Below the pieces are notes generated by a model. That model made no database searches. It was not told the origin of the DNA and saw only the letters and a program-made list of their open reading frames with translations. DNA of 6,045 nucleotides from NCBI GenBank assembly GCA_947460275.1, contig CANHHZ010000122.1:1-6045 (forward strand). The letters run 5' to 3'. This DNA is from Sphingobacteriaceae bacterium (GTDB lineage: Bacteria > Bacteroidota > Bacteroidia > Sphingobacteriales > Sphingobacteriaceae). Of the stretch, positions 1 through 5,172 are shown piece after piece. The position numbers and the translations under genes are program-made. Within the stretch, counting starts at the first letter, position 1, and every line of letters begins with the position of its first letter.

Positions 1-288
1 GTGCAAACAGTGTATAAGTTGCTTGGTGTTCAGCTTAAAAGAGATGCTTCGCAACAAGCAGAACAAGGCCAATTGGTAGATTTTTTAACTTCGGCTCGTT
101 TAGGCGATTTGGCTTTTTTTGACAATGCAGAGGGAAAAATTACCCATGTTGGCCTAATGCTGGGCAACGATAAAATTATACATGCCGCCGGAAAGGTAAG
201 AATAGATCCTATTGACGATCAAGGAATTTTTAATCAAGATTTAGGGCGTTACACACATAAACTGAGGATTATTAAACGGTTTATTTAG
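1..288 (+). CDS. NlpC/P60 (C40) family cysteine peptidase, C-terminal part (5' end outside window)
   Basis: This is the 3' end of a cell-wall hydrolase of the NlpC/P60 family, enzymes that usually cleave the D-Glu/meso-diaminopimelate link in peptidoglycan stem peptides. The visible 95 residues hold the segment VYKLLGVQLKRDASQQ that normally follows the catalytic Cys motif (DCSGF). Next come GDLAFF (about 35-40), THVGLMLG with the catalytic His at about 49, and IIHAAG with the third polar residue, His61. The Cys itself must lie just left of the window. The GTG at position 1 is therefore probably an internal Val codon, not a start. Family members are usually exported and often carry N-terminal SH3b domains, but that part cannot be seen. 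The TAG stop ends on the first base of the heptamer repeat, and the gene converges on the DUF4468-like gene. Confidence 0.88.
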   Translation: MQTVYKLLGVQLKRDASQQAEQGQLVDFLTSARLGDLAFFDNAEGKITHVGLMLGNDKIIHAAGKVRIDPIDDQGIFNQDLGRYTHKLRIIKRFI

Positions 289-368
289 GGTTATGGGTTG
301 CGGGTTGCGAGTTATGAGTTGTAGGTTATAAGTTGTGTGTTAAAAGTCCCCTTTAGGGGTAGGGGTAG
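288..368 (+). repeat. Composite repeat copy 1: heptamer tract plus CCCC-TTTA-GGGG palindrome
   Basis: Eight consecutive heptamers of the form GRGTTRY, degenerating to the right, occupy 288-343. They run straight into AAAGTCCCCTTTAGGGG followed by TAGGGG. The first heptamer starts on the last base of the NlpC/P60 stop codon. The AT-rich middle segment found in copies 2-4 is absent here. Function is unknown; the CCCC/GGGG arms could form a short hairpin in RNA. Confidence 0.85.
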
Positions 369-448
369 TTGAAACCAATGCTTGGGTTTACGGTTTCGCC
401 AACTTGTGTATGCAGTTGTAAGTATCTTCTTTAAGGCAAATTGAGAAA

Positions 449-471
449 GGCACACGCGGGACGCGTGCGCC
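449..471. terminator. GC-rich hairpin between convergent genes, possible bidirectional terminator
   Basis: Arms GGCACACGCG (449-458) and CGCGTGCGCC (462-471) pair over 10 positions with a single A.C mismatch and a 3-nt loop. It lies 16 bp past the stop of the - strand DUF4468-like gene and 160 bp past the + strand NlpC/P60 stop. Neither side has a strong T tract, so intrinsic termination is only a possibility. It may equally be a dispersed palindromic repeat. It is much richer in GC than the surrounding DNA. Confidence 0.4.
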
Positions 472-486
472 AGCGGGCGGTAGGAC

Positions 487-1038
487 TTACCATTTGTCTT
501 CCGTGCTTTTTCCTTGAATGAAGTTTGTTAGAGATAATAGATTTCCATTAAAATATTCCTCAATATTATTTTTAGCATCTTCTTTTTTAAGTTCTCCATT
601 TTTGTTGTAGATGAAAAAGGATAATCCACTGCCAGTAAAGGAAAGATTATATTTGGCATCATTGTACATTTCAAGTTCAATAATTTCATATTTTACTTTG
701 CCATCTTTAAAGTTTAATTCAATTGTAAATTTTGCATTGAAGGGTATTTTATCCCAACCATTTTTCACTGATATAAATTTCGGTGCATATGTCACAAATT
801 TTAAATATTCCCCTTCAGTTTTTCCTTTAATGACATCCTCAGCGCTTTTGTAATTTTTGTTAATATATTTAACCGTTTCATCATATAATTGTTTTGCAGT
901 TTTTCCCTCTACAGGAATTACAACAAAAGATTTTTCAGAATTTTCAGAATCCTTTAAACCATTTGGAGTTACTTTTAGCTTTTGCGCAAATGTTAATGAA
1001 CTAAATAAAATTAAAGCCAGCAATAAAATTTTTTTCAT
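487..1038 (-). CDS. Secreted DUF4468-like protein of unknown function
   Basis: This 183-residue protein begins with a clear Sec signal peptide: MKK, a hydrophobic core at residues 4-15, and a TFA|QK cleavage site after about residue 18. That predicts a periplasmic or surface protein of about 165 residues. The mature part (about 37-125) resembles the DUF4468 domain common in Bacteroidota, with an opening strand SFVVIPVEGKTAKQLYDE, then a helix ending in KSAEDVIKGK, and alternating strands such as FTIELNFKDGKVKYEI (about 104-119). The C-terminal region (150-183) is charged and helical. The domain assignment rests on pattern recognition only. DUF4468 proteins have a predicted TBP-like fold and no known reaction. 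There is no lipobox Cys. The 236-bp gap upstream, with a hairpin in it, suggests a transcription unit separate from the WD40 gene. Confidence 0.8.
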   Translation of the reverse strand: MKKILLLALILFSSLTFAQKLKVTPNGLKDSENSEKSFVVIPVEGKTAKQLYDETVKYINKNYKSAEDVIKGKTEGEYLKFVTYAPKFISVKNGWDKIPFNAKFTIELNFKDGKVKYEIIELEMYNDAKYNLSFTGSGLSFFIYNKNGELKKEDAKNNIEEYFNGNLLSLTNFIQGKSTEDKW

Positions 1039-1086
1039 GATTTTTGTTTTTAAATGTTTATATTGATTAGTGAATTTCCGTGTCGT

Positions 1087-1106
1087 TTAGCGAGTCTTAC
1101 CGCTAA
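1087..1106. repeat. Small inverted repeat upstream of the DUF4468-like gene
   Basis: TTAGCG (1087-1092) and CGCTAA (1101-1106) form 6-bp arms around an 8-nt loop, 49 bp upstream of the ATG at 1038. It could be an operator or part of a dispersed repeat. No promoter matching the Bacteroidota -33/-7 consensus could be placed with confidence beside it. Confidence 0.35.
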
Positions 1107-1201
1107 CTCTATAATATACGCAATCGCACAATAAAGAGTATGAAGGTAATGAAAAAGTGCTATAAAATCTTTAAAAACAGCAAAAAATAAAAACATTGCA
1201 C

Positions 1202-1220
1202 AATACTTATTTTAAGTATT
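1202..1220 (-). terminator. AT-rich hairpin downstream of the WD40 gene, candidate terminator
   Basis: AATACTTA and TAAGTATT form a perfect 8-bp inverted repeat with a 3-nt loop, 55 bp past the WD40 stop codon. On the - strand it is followed within about 10 nt by a T-rich run (TTTTTATTTTTT). This position fits the end of the transcript that includes the WD40 gene. The stem has only two G-C pairs, so it would be weak. The rest of the 1039-1274 gap shows no gene. Confidence 0.4.
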
Positions 1221-1274
1221 AGCTAAGCTTTGCGAATAAAAATATACAAAATACGCAGTGCAGGTTGATGAAAA

Positions 1275-2174
1275 CTACTCATTAAGCTCCCAAACCATTA
1301 CTTTTCTATCGTCACCTGTAGAAATTAAATACTTGCCATCGTTGCTCCAAATGATTTTGTTGATAGAGTGGCTGTGGCCGATATCGAGTTTTTCTAAACT
1401 TAAAATTTTGTAGAGTTTAAAGTTTGTGGCATCCCAAATTTTTATGCTTTTATCCTGACTACAAGTGGCAAAATAGGGCAGGCTTGGATGAAAACAAATG
1501 CCATAAACGGCAAACAAATGTGCTGGGATAGTTTGTTGCAGTTGGTAATTTGGTAAATCCCACACTTTTAATTGTGCATCTCGGCTACCCGAAATAAGAT
1601 ATTTGCCGCTTGGGTGATAAGCCAAAGCGGTAATGGCTAAAGAATGCCCATCTAGTGTTTGCTTTAAGCTGTAATCTGTTAAATTATAAATGCGAATGAG
1701 GTTATCTTTACAACCAAAGGCGATTTCAGTTTCATCGGGCGAAATGGCCATGCAACGCACCGTATCATCAGCTACTTGAAATTTGTAAATGGCCGAAAAA
1801 TCTTTTAGTGAGCAAACCGCTGCCCAACCGTCTTCGCTGGTGGTTATTAATTCGTTTTTACTTTTAACAACTTGAATATCGAAAATTGGTTTTTCGTGTG
1901 CTTGTACCGAGGCTACTATTTCTTGTTTGATAAAATCGTAAACGCTAAATAATCCACTGCGCTCAGCTATAAAAAGTTGGTTATTGTAGTTGCATAACGC
2001 ATAAACAGAACTTTGCACTGGTGTTTTTACCATTACAAAAGCCATTTTTTTGAGCGACCACTCAACCACACCTTTGTCGTTCCCTGCACTAAAGAAAATG
2101 CCTGCTTTATCACTATTGGCTAAAGCATAAACTGGGTTTTGATGACCAGAAAAAGTGTGGAGGTGTTTAAGCAT
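1275..2174 (-). CDS. WD40 repeat protein, seven-bladed beta-propeller
   Basis: This 299-residue protein consists almost entirely of about seven WD40 repeats, enough to close one propeller. Blade boundaries are roughly 5-42, 46-82, 88-125, 130-167, 172-208, 214-250 and 262-297. The best repeats are 5 (DGHSLAITALAYHPSGKYL to VWD), 6 (AHLFAVYGICFHPSLPYF to IWD) and 7 (GHSHSINKIIWSNDGKYL to VWE); repeats 2-4 are degenerate. No signal peptide, membrane segment or enzymatic domain is present, so it is probably a cytoplasmic scaffold with an unknown partner. It follows hisIE and the small membrane gene on the same strand after a 195-bp gap filled by two repeat copies, so co-transcription with his is possible but unproven. 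The ATG start is supported because the first blade begins right after it (HTFSGHQNPV). The first five codons and the leader closely match those of the gene upstream. Confidence 0.9.
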   Translation of the reverse strand: MLKHLHTFSGHQNPVYALANSDKAGIFFSAGNDKGVVEWSLKKMAFVMVKTPVQSSVYALCNYNNQLFIAERSGLFSVYDFIKQEIVASVQAHEKPIFDIQVVKSKNELITTSEDGWAAVCSLKDFSAIYKFQVADDTVRCMAISPDETEIAFGCKDNLIRIYNLTDYSLKQTLDGHSLAITALAYHPSGKYLISGSRDAQLKVWDLPNYQLQQTIPAHLFAVYGICFHPSLPYFATCSQDKSIKIWDATNFKLYKILSLEKLDIGHSHSINKIIWSNDGKYLISTGDDRKVMVWELNE

Positions 2175-2178
2175 AATT

Positions 2179-2268
2179 GGGTTGCGGGTTATGGGTTATG
2201 GGTTACGAGTGGGCTATGTTTCTAAAATTTTCAACTTCAATTTTGAGTTAGTATAAAGTCCCCTTTAG
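2179..2268 (+). repeat. Composite repeat copy 2 (first unit of a 90-bp tandem pair)
   Basis: Four GGGTTRY heptamers (2179-2206) are followed by GAGTGGGCTATG, a 34-bp AT-rich middle segment, and the palindrome AAAGTCCCCTTTAG, which breaks off at GAGGG where unit 3 begins. Bases 2221-2268 are identical to 2311-2358 over 48 bp. It starts 4 bp upstream of the WD40 start codon, so it forms that gene's leader. Confidence 0.9.
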
Positions 2269-2269
2269 A

Positions 2270-2366
2270 GGGTTGTGGGTTGCGGGTTATGGGTTACGAG
2301 GGGCTATGTGTCTAAAATTTTCAACTTCAATTTTGAGTTAGTATAAAGTCCCCTTTAGGGGTTTTG
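2270..2366 (+). repeat. Composite repeat copy 3 (second unit of the tandem pair)
   Basis: Four heptamers (2270-2297) precede GAGGGGCTATGTG, the same AT-rich middle segment as copy 2, and the full palindrome AAGTCCCCTTTAGGGG followed by TTTTGGG. The unit repeats copy 2 at a spacing of 90 bp with one single-base indel near 2210. It ends 3 bp short of the stop codon of the small membrane protein gene. The near identity of copies 2 and 3 points to a recent tandem duplication. Confidence 0.9.
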
Positions 2367-2369
2367 GGA

Positions 2370-2750
2370 TTAGGCTGAGTGTTTTAACAGTTTCATATTA
2401 GCTTTTTGGGCAACTATGAATTGGTATATTACCGAAAAGTCAAGTATAGGTCTCATTAATATTAGGAAACTCATCGAACCTAAAACTATGCTTTTGTTTG
2501 AAAAAATTTCTAATAAAATCATAAATGTTATAATTGTTGAAACAATGCTCGTAAATATACTTAGGTATCCCAGATAAAGATGCCATTTATCAAACCTTAA
2601 ATTGTTTTTAATTAAATGAAATAGGGTAAGCCAGTTAAATAGAATTTGAGGTGCAATGAAACATAAGTCGATATAACTCTTGTTGCTCTTCAAAATTACA
2701 AAGAAAATTATTGCAAAAACTAAGTTAAAATAGGAGAGATATTTAAGCAT
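2370..2750 (-). CDS. Small four-helix integral membrane protein, function unknown
   Basis: I do not recognise this 126-residue protein. It has four strongly hydrophobic segments at about 3-21, 28-48, 57-82 and 86-113. Short polar loops (KSNKS at 21-25, KNNLRFDKW at 48-56) separate them, and a basic tail (KANMKLLKHSA) follows. There is no cleavable signal peptide and no visible catalytic motif. Its size and layout fit many unrelated small membrane families. It lies between hisIE (109 bp upstream) and the WD40 gene (195 bp downstream), with composite repeats on both sides. Its leader and first five codons (MLKYL) closely match those of the WD40 gene (MLKHL). The gene may therefore have been inserted into, or rearranged within, the hisIE-WD40 interval by recombination between repeats (inference). 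Confidence 0.7.
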   Translation of the reverse strand: MLKYLSYFNLVFAIIFFVILKSNKSYIDLCFIAPQILFNWLTLFHLIKNNLRFDKWHLYLGYLSIFTSIVSTIITFMILLEIFSNKSIVLGSMSFLILMRPILDFSVIYQFIVAQKANMKLLKHSA

Positions 2751-2754
2751 AATT

Positions 2755-2855
2755 GAGTTGCGTGTTATGGGTTGCGGGTTACGGGTTACGAGGGGCTATG
2801 TGTCTAAAATTTTCAAATTCAATTTTGAGTTAGTATAAAGTCCCCTTCAGGGGTT
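2755..2855 (+). repeat. Composite repeat copy 4, upstream of the small membrane gene
   Basis: Five heptamers (2755-2789, the first two degenerate) lead into GAGGGGCTATGTG. The AT-rich middle segment follows with one change from copies 2 and 3 (TTCAAATTC for TTCAACTTC), then AAAGTCCCCTTCAGGGG. It fills nearly the whole gap between the membrane-protein start codon (2750) and the hisIE stop codon (2860-2862). The adjoining 14 bp TTTAAGCATAATTG (2742-2755) are identical to 2166-2179 at the WD40 start. Confidence 0.9.
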
Positions 2856-2859
2856 AAGG

Positions 2860-3456
2860 TTAGGGGTGACGTTTCTCTAAATTTTTAGCAATATCTTGTA
2901 TAGACAAGCCTTTTTCTTTGAGCAAAAATAGCAAATGGAAAACTAAATCCGATGCTTCGCCAATAAACTCTTCTTCGGTTTCGGCCAATGCTGCAATTAC
3001 GGTTTCTACACCTTCTTCGCCAACTTTTTGCGCAATTTTATTTAAGCCTTTGCTTCGCATTTTGTTGATGTAAGAGCCTTCAACAGGGTTTTCGTACCTA
3101 TCGGTGATAATTTTTTCGAGCTCGAACAAAAAGTTTTGGTTAAAATTGGTGTTAAAGCAACTTCTGCTGCCGGTGTGGCAAGTTGGTCCTGCCGGAGTAG
3201 CCTTTATTAAAATCGTATCGTTATCACAATCTAAGTGGATTGATTTTACAAAAAGAAAATTTCCACTTGCTTCGCCTTTGGTCCATAAACGGTTTTTAGA
3301 GCGAGAAAAGAACGTTACTTTGCCTTCTGCTTTGGTTTTATCAAAAGCTTCGGCATTCATATAACCCAGCATCAGCACTTCTAAAGTTTGCTCGTCTTGT
3401 ACAATCACCGGAACAAGGCCGTTGCTTTTATCAAAATCTATTTGGCTAATATCCAT
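2860..3456 (-). CDS. hisI: Bifunctional phosphoribosyl-AMP cyclohydrolase / phosphoribosyl-ATP pyrophosphohydrolase
   Basis: This is the fused HisIE enzyme, catalysing steps 2 and 3 of histidine synthesis: PR-ATP to PR-AMP, then ring opening to ProFAR. Numbering is from the chosen ATG (198 aa). The HisI domain (about 8-105) contains FFSRSKNRLWTKGEASGN (49-66), the metal-binding DCDND (76-80), and the Zn-ligand cysteines 93 and 100 in CHTGSRSC. The HisE domain (about 109-195) contains KVGEEGVE (144-151) and EASDLVFHLL (167-176), the acidic MazG-like metal site. The ATG at 3454-3456 was chosen because homologs begin just before the IDF-K---GLVP segment. An in-frame ATG at 3471 (5 residues longer) and a TTG at 3492 are less likely alternatives. 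It is separated from hisF by about 120 bp that carry two palindrome copies. Confidence 0.95.
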   Translation of the reverse strand: MDISQIDFDKSNGLVPVIVQDEQTLEVLMLGYMNAEAFDKTKAEGKVTFFSRSKNRLWTKGEASGNFLFVKSIHLDCDNDTILIKATPAGPTCHTGSRSCFNTNFNQNFLFELEKIITDRYENPVEGSYINKMRSKGLNKIAQKVGEEGVETVIAALAETEEEFIGEASDLVFHLLFLLKEKGLSIQDIAKNLEKRHP

Positions 3457-3490
3457 ATCTTTTTCTATCATTTTGTGTGTTTTTTTGTAC

Positions 3491-3515
3491 AAAAGTCCCC
3501 TTTAGGGGATTTAGG
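3491..3515 (+). repeat. Palindrome repeat copy 5 (AAGTCCCCTTTAGGGGATTTAGG), hisF-hisIE gap
   Basis: This copy of the palindromic module has no heptamer tract. In the + sense the arms AAGTCCCC and GGGGATTT can pair over 8 positions (one G.T) around a TTTA loop. In the his transcript (- sense) the core stem is CCCC-TAAA-GGGG. It lies just upstream of the hisIE start and could affect translation or message processing there (inference). Confidence 0.85.
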
Positions 3516-3558
3516 CTTTTAACCCTGCTTATCCTTTATGCTTTTCCAGCCCGAGGGG

Positions 3559-3584
3559 CAAGTCCCCTTTAGGGGATTTAGGGG
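3559..3584 (+). repeat. Palindrome repeat copy 6, overlapping the hisF stop codon
   Basis: AAGTCCCCTTTAGGGGATTTAGGGG is repeated here 68 bp from copy 5. The hisF stop codon (complement of 3578-3580) and the last codons of hisF lie inside the repeat's ATTTAGGGG tail. The 43 bp between copies 5 and 6 show no gene. Confidence 0.85.
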
Positions 3585-4336
3585 TTTCTAACCGGAATGT
3601 TATTTCTTTTCAGTTCTTGTTTTAAATTGGGTATCAAAATCTCTCCATAATGAAAAACAGAGGCAGCTAAAGCAGCATCAACACCAGTTTTTTGAAAAAC
3701 TTCGGTAAAGTGTTCCATTTTTCCAGCTCCGCCAGAGGCGATGATAGGAATGTTTATCATTTGGTTTATTTTAGCCAGCAAATTACAGTCGAACCCTTGT
3801 TTGGTGCCGTCGTGATCCATAGAGGTTAATAATATTTCTCCCGCACCTAAATCTTCAGCTCTTTTTATCCAGCTTTCTGTTTCTAATTCGGTAATTAAAC
3901 GGCCGCCATTTAAATGAACAATGTTTTTGCCGTTGATATGTTTAGTGTCCACAGCTAAAACTACAAACTGAACACCAAAATTTTTGGCTAAATCCTCAAT
4001 CAACTGTGGGTTTTTTACGGCTGCAGAGTTGATGCTAATTTTATCGGCTCCCGCATTTAATAATGCTTCGGCATCGGCAATTTCGCTAATACCACCACCA
4101 ATGGTAAAAGGAATGTTTAATTGCCTGGCTACCGATTTCACCATTTCAATCATCGTTTTACGACGCTCGTGTGTGGCGGTGATGTCTAAAAAAACCAGTT
4201 CATCTGCGCCTTGTGCTGCATATTGAGCAGCCAATGCTACTGGGTCGCCAGCGTCTCGCAAATCAACAAAGTTGATGCCTTTTACGGTACGCCCGTCTTT
4301 AACATCAAGACAAGGGATTATTCTTTTACTAAGCAT
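3578..4336 (-). CDS. hisF: Imidazole glycerol phosphate synthase, cyclase subunit HisF
   Basis: This (beta/alpha)8-barrel subunit uses ammonia from HisH to convert PRFAR into imidazole glycerol phosphate plus AICAR. At 252 residues it is the normal length. The catalytic aspartates are Asp11 (IPCLDVKDGR) and Asp130 (VLAVDTK), at the same positions as in the well-studied Thermotoga enzyme. Phosphate-binding loops are GGGIS (80-84) and ASGGAG (200-205). The motif at 172-178 reads SMDHDGT where many bacteria have SMDRDGT; I regard this as lineage variation. The C-terminal ASVFHYGE and VR--P segments are typical. The final codons and stop run into palindrome copy 6, so the terminal NP residues may be repeat-derived. 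It follows hisA after an 83-bp gap containing an imperfect palindrome. Confidence 0.97.
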   Translation of the reverse strand: MLSKRIIPCLDVKDGRTVKGINFVDLRDAGDPVALAAQYAAQGADELVFLDITATHERRKTMIEMVKSVARQLNIPFTIGGGISEIADAEALLNAGADKISINSAAVKNPQLIEDLAKNFGVQFVVLAVDTKHINGKNIVHLNGGRLITELETESWIKRAEDLGAGEILLTSMDHDGTKQGFDCNLLAKINQMINIPIIASGGAGKMEHFTEVFQKTGVDAALAASVFHYGEILIPNLKQELKRNNIPVRNP

Positions 4337-4345
4337 AGTTTTGCA

Positions 4346-4407
4346 TTTGTCATGCTGAGTTGACGAAGCATCTCATTTGGAGATTCTTCCTTCGTCAGAA
4401 TGACAAA
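4346..4407. repeat. 62-nt imperfect palindrome between hisA and hisF
   Basis: Outer arms TTTGTCAT (4346-4353) and ATGACAAA (4400-4407) pair perfectly. Inside them GACGAAG (4362-4368) pairs with CTTCGTC (4390-4396), and ATCTC (4370-4374) with GAGAT (4380-4384) around a 5-nt loop. Unpaired bulges lie between these blocks. It looks like the dispersed palindromic elements seen in Bacteroidota genomes (recognised by its GTCAT...ACGAAG...ATCTC pattern, not by a search). In the his message it would form a long hairpin separating hisA from hisF and could act in RNA stability or partial termination. Confidence 0.75.
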
Positions 4408-4419
4408 AATTTTTAGGGG

Positions 4420-5169
4420 TTAAATTGAACTCAACATTTTCAAATTCCATTCTTTGATTTCTTCGATAGAGATTTTGTTCTCGTAAATGGCTTTGCCAAC
4501 CACAACGCTTCTCACATCGAGTTTTGCCAATTCTCTAATATCGTCCATAGCGCTCACTCCGCCAGAGGCGATGAGTTTAATGAAAGGAGAGTGCTCTAAT
4601 AGTTTTTTGTACAAATCTACCGCGGCGCCGCCCAATTTACCATCTTTATTAATGTCGGTACATAAAAAGCGGAAAAAGCCCAATTGTAAGCATCTATCAA
4701 TGTAGTCCATCAATTTGATGGGCGAACTTTCCATCCATCCCGAGTATTTGATTACTTCATCCAACACATCAATAGCGATTACAATTCTGTTGGCATAACC
4801 GTCTTTTTTAGCGAAAGCCTTGCTCAATTCGGGTAAAAAATCTGGGTTGCTTATGGCTTGTGTACCTACAATAACCCGGTGTATACCCGAATCTAAAAGA
4901 TTAGTAACTTGTTCAATGGTTCTGATACCGCCTCCATATTGAACCCGCATTTCGGTTTTTTTAATTACGTTGAATAGGGTTTGTTGATTGCTAAAATCGC
5001 CTTTGGCTCCATTTAAGTCGATAATATGTATAAAATCGGTGCCATTTGAACGGTAGCGTTCAATCATTTCTTCGATAGAAACATTGTATTCTGTTTTTTG
5101 ATTGTAATCGCCTTCGCGTAAACGAACAACTTTACCATCTAAAATATCAATTGCTGGAATAATGTACAT
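4420..5169 (-). CDS. hisA: ProFAR isomerase HisA (phosphoribosylformimino-AICAR-phosphate isomerase)
   Basis: HisA converts ProFAR to PRFAR by an Amadori rearrangement, step 4 of histidine synthesis, and supplies the substrate of HisF-HisH. The 249-residue (beta/alpha)8 barrel begins MYIIPAIDILDGKVVRL with the catalytic base Asp8. The second catalytic aspartate is Asp134 in VIAIDV, followed by SGW (143-145). CTDINKDGKLGG (170-181) matches the family's TD-xxDG motif. Phosphate-binding loops are GGGI (79-82) and SGGV (202-205), then VVGKAIYE (223-230). All key residues are present and the length is normal. The ATG lies 3 bp after the hisH stop, so the two genes are almost certainly co-transcribed and probably translationally coupled. 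Confidence 0.97.
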   Translation of the reverse strand: MYIIPAIDILDGKVVRLREGDYNQKTEYNVSIEEMIERYRSNGTDFIHIIDLNGAKGDFSNQQTLFNVIKKTEMRVQYGGGIRTIEQVTNLLDSGIHRVIVGTQAISNPDFLPELSKAFAKKDGYANRIVIAIDVLDEVIKYSGWMESSPIKLMDYIDRCLQLGFFRFLCTDINKDGKLGGAAVDLYKKLLEHSPFIKLIASGGVSAMDDIRELAKLDVRSVVVGKAIYENKISIEEIKEWNLKMLSSI

Positions 5170-5172
5170 TTT

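Noticed and set aside
288..343. Telomere-like or G-quadruplex array (GGGTT and TTTAGGGG motifs)
   Set aside because: The tract is short, degenerate and intergenic on what appears to be a bacterial chromosome; it fits a dispersed repeat better.
1039..1140. Promoter of the Bacteroidota TTTG / TAnnTTTG type upstream of the DUF4468-like gene
   Set aside because: A TATTATAG-like -7 box can be drawn at about 1109-1116 on the - strand, but no properly spaced -33 box accompanies it.
2179..2855. CRISPR array or leader
   Set aside because: The repeated units are composite, of differing length, overlap start codons, and are separated by a coding gene; there are no regular unique spacers and no cas genes.
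3104..3364. + strand open frame opposite hisIE
   Set aside because: The opposite strand carries the metal-binding motifs of HisI; this frame has no independent support. The same applies to frames at 3984-4226, 4487-4705, 611-853 and 857-1066.
3457..3492. Longer hisIE start at the TTG at 3490-3492, adding MYKKTHK and more
   Set aside because: Two ATG codons lie downstream, the extra residues are low-complexity Lys-rich and not family-like, and homologs start next to the IDF-K---GLVP segment.
3743..3826. HisF motif SMDHDGT with His in place of the usual Arg, considered as a defect
   Set aside because: Both catalytic aspartates and all phosphate loops are intact, and His at this position is plausible lineage variation.
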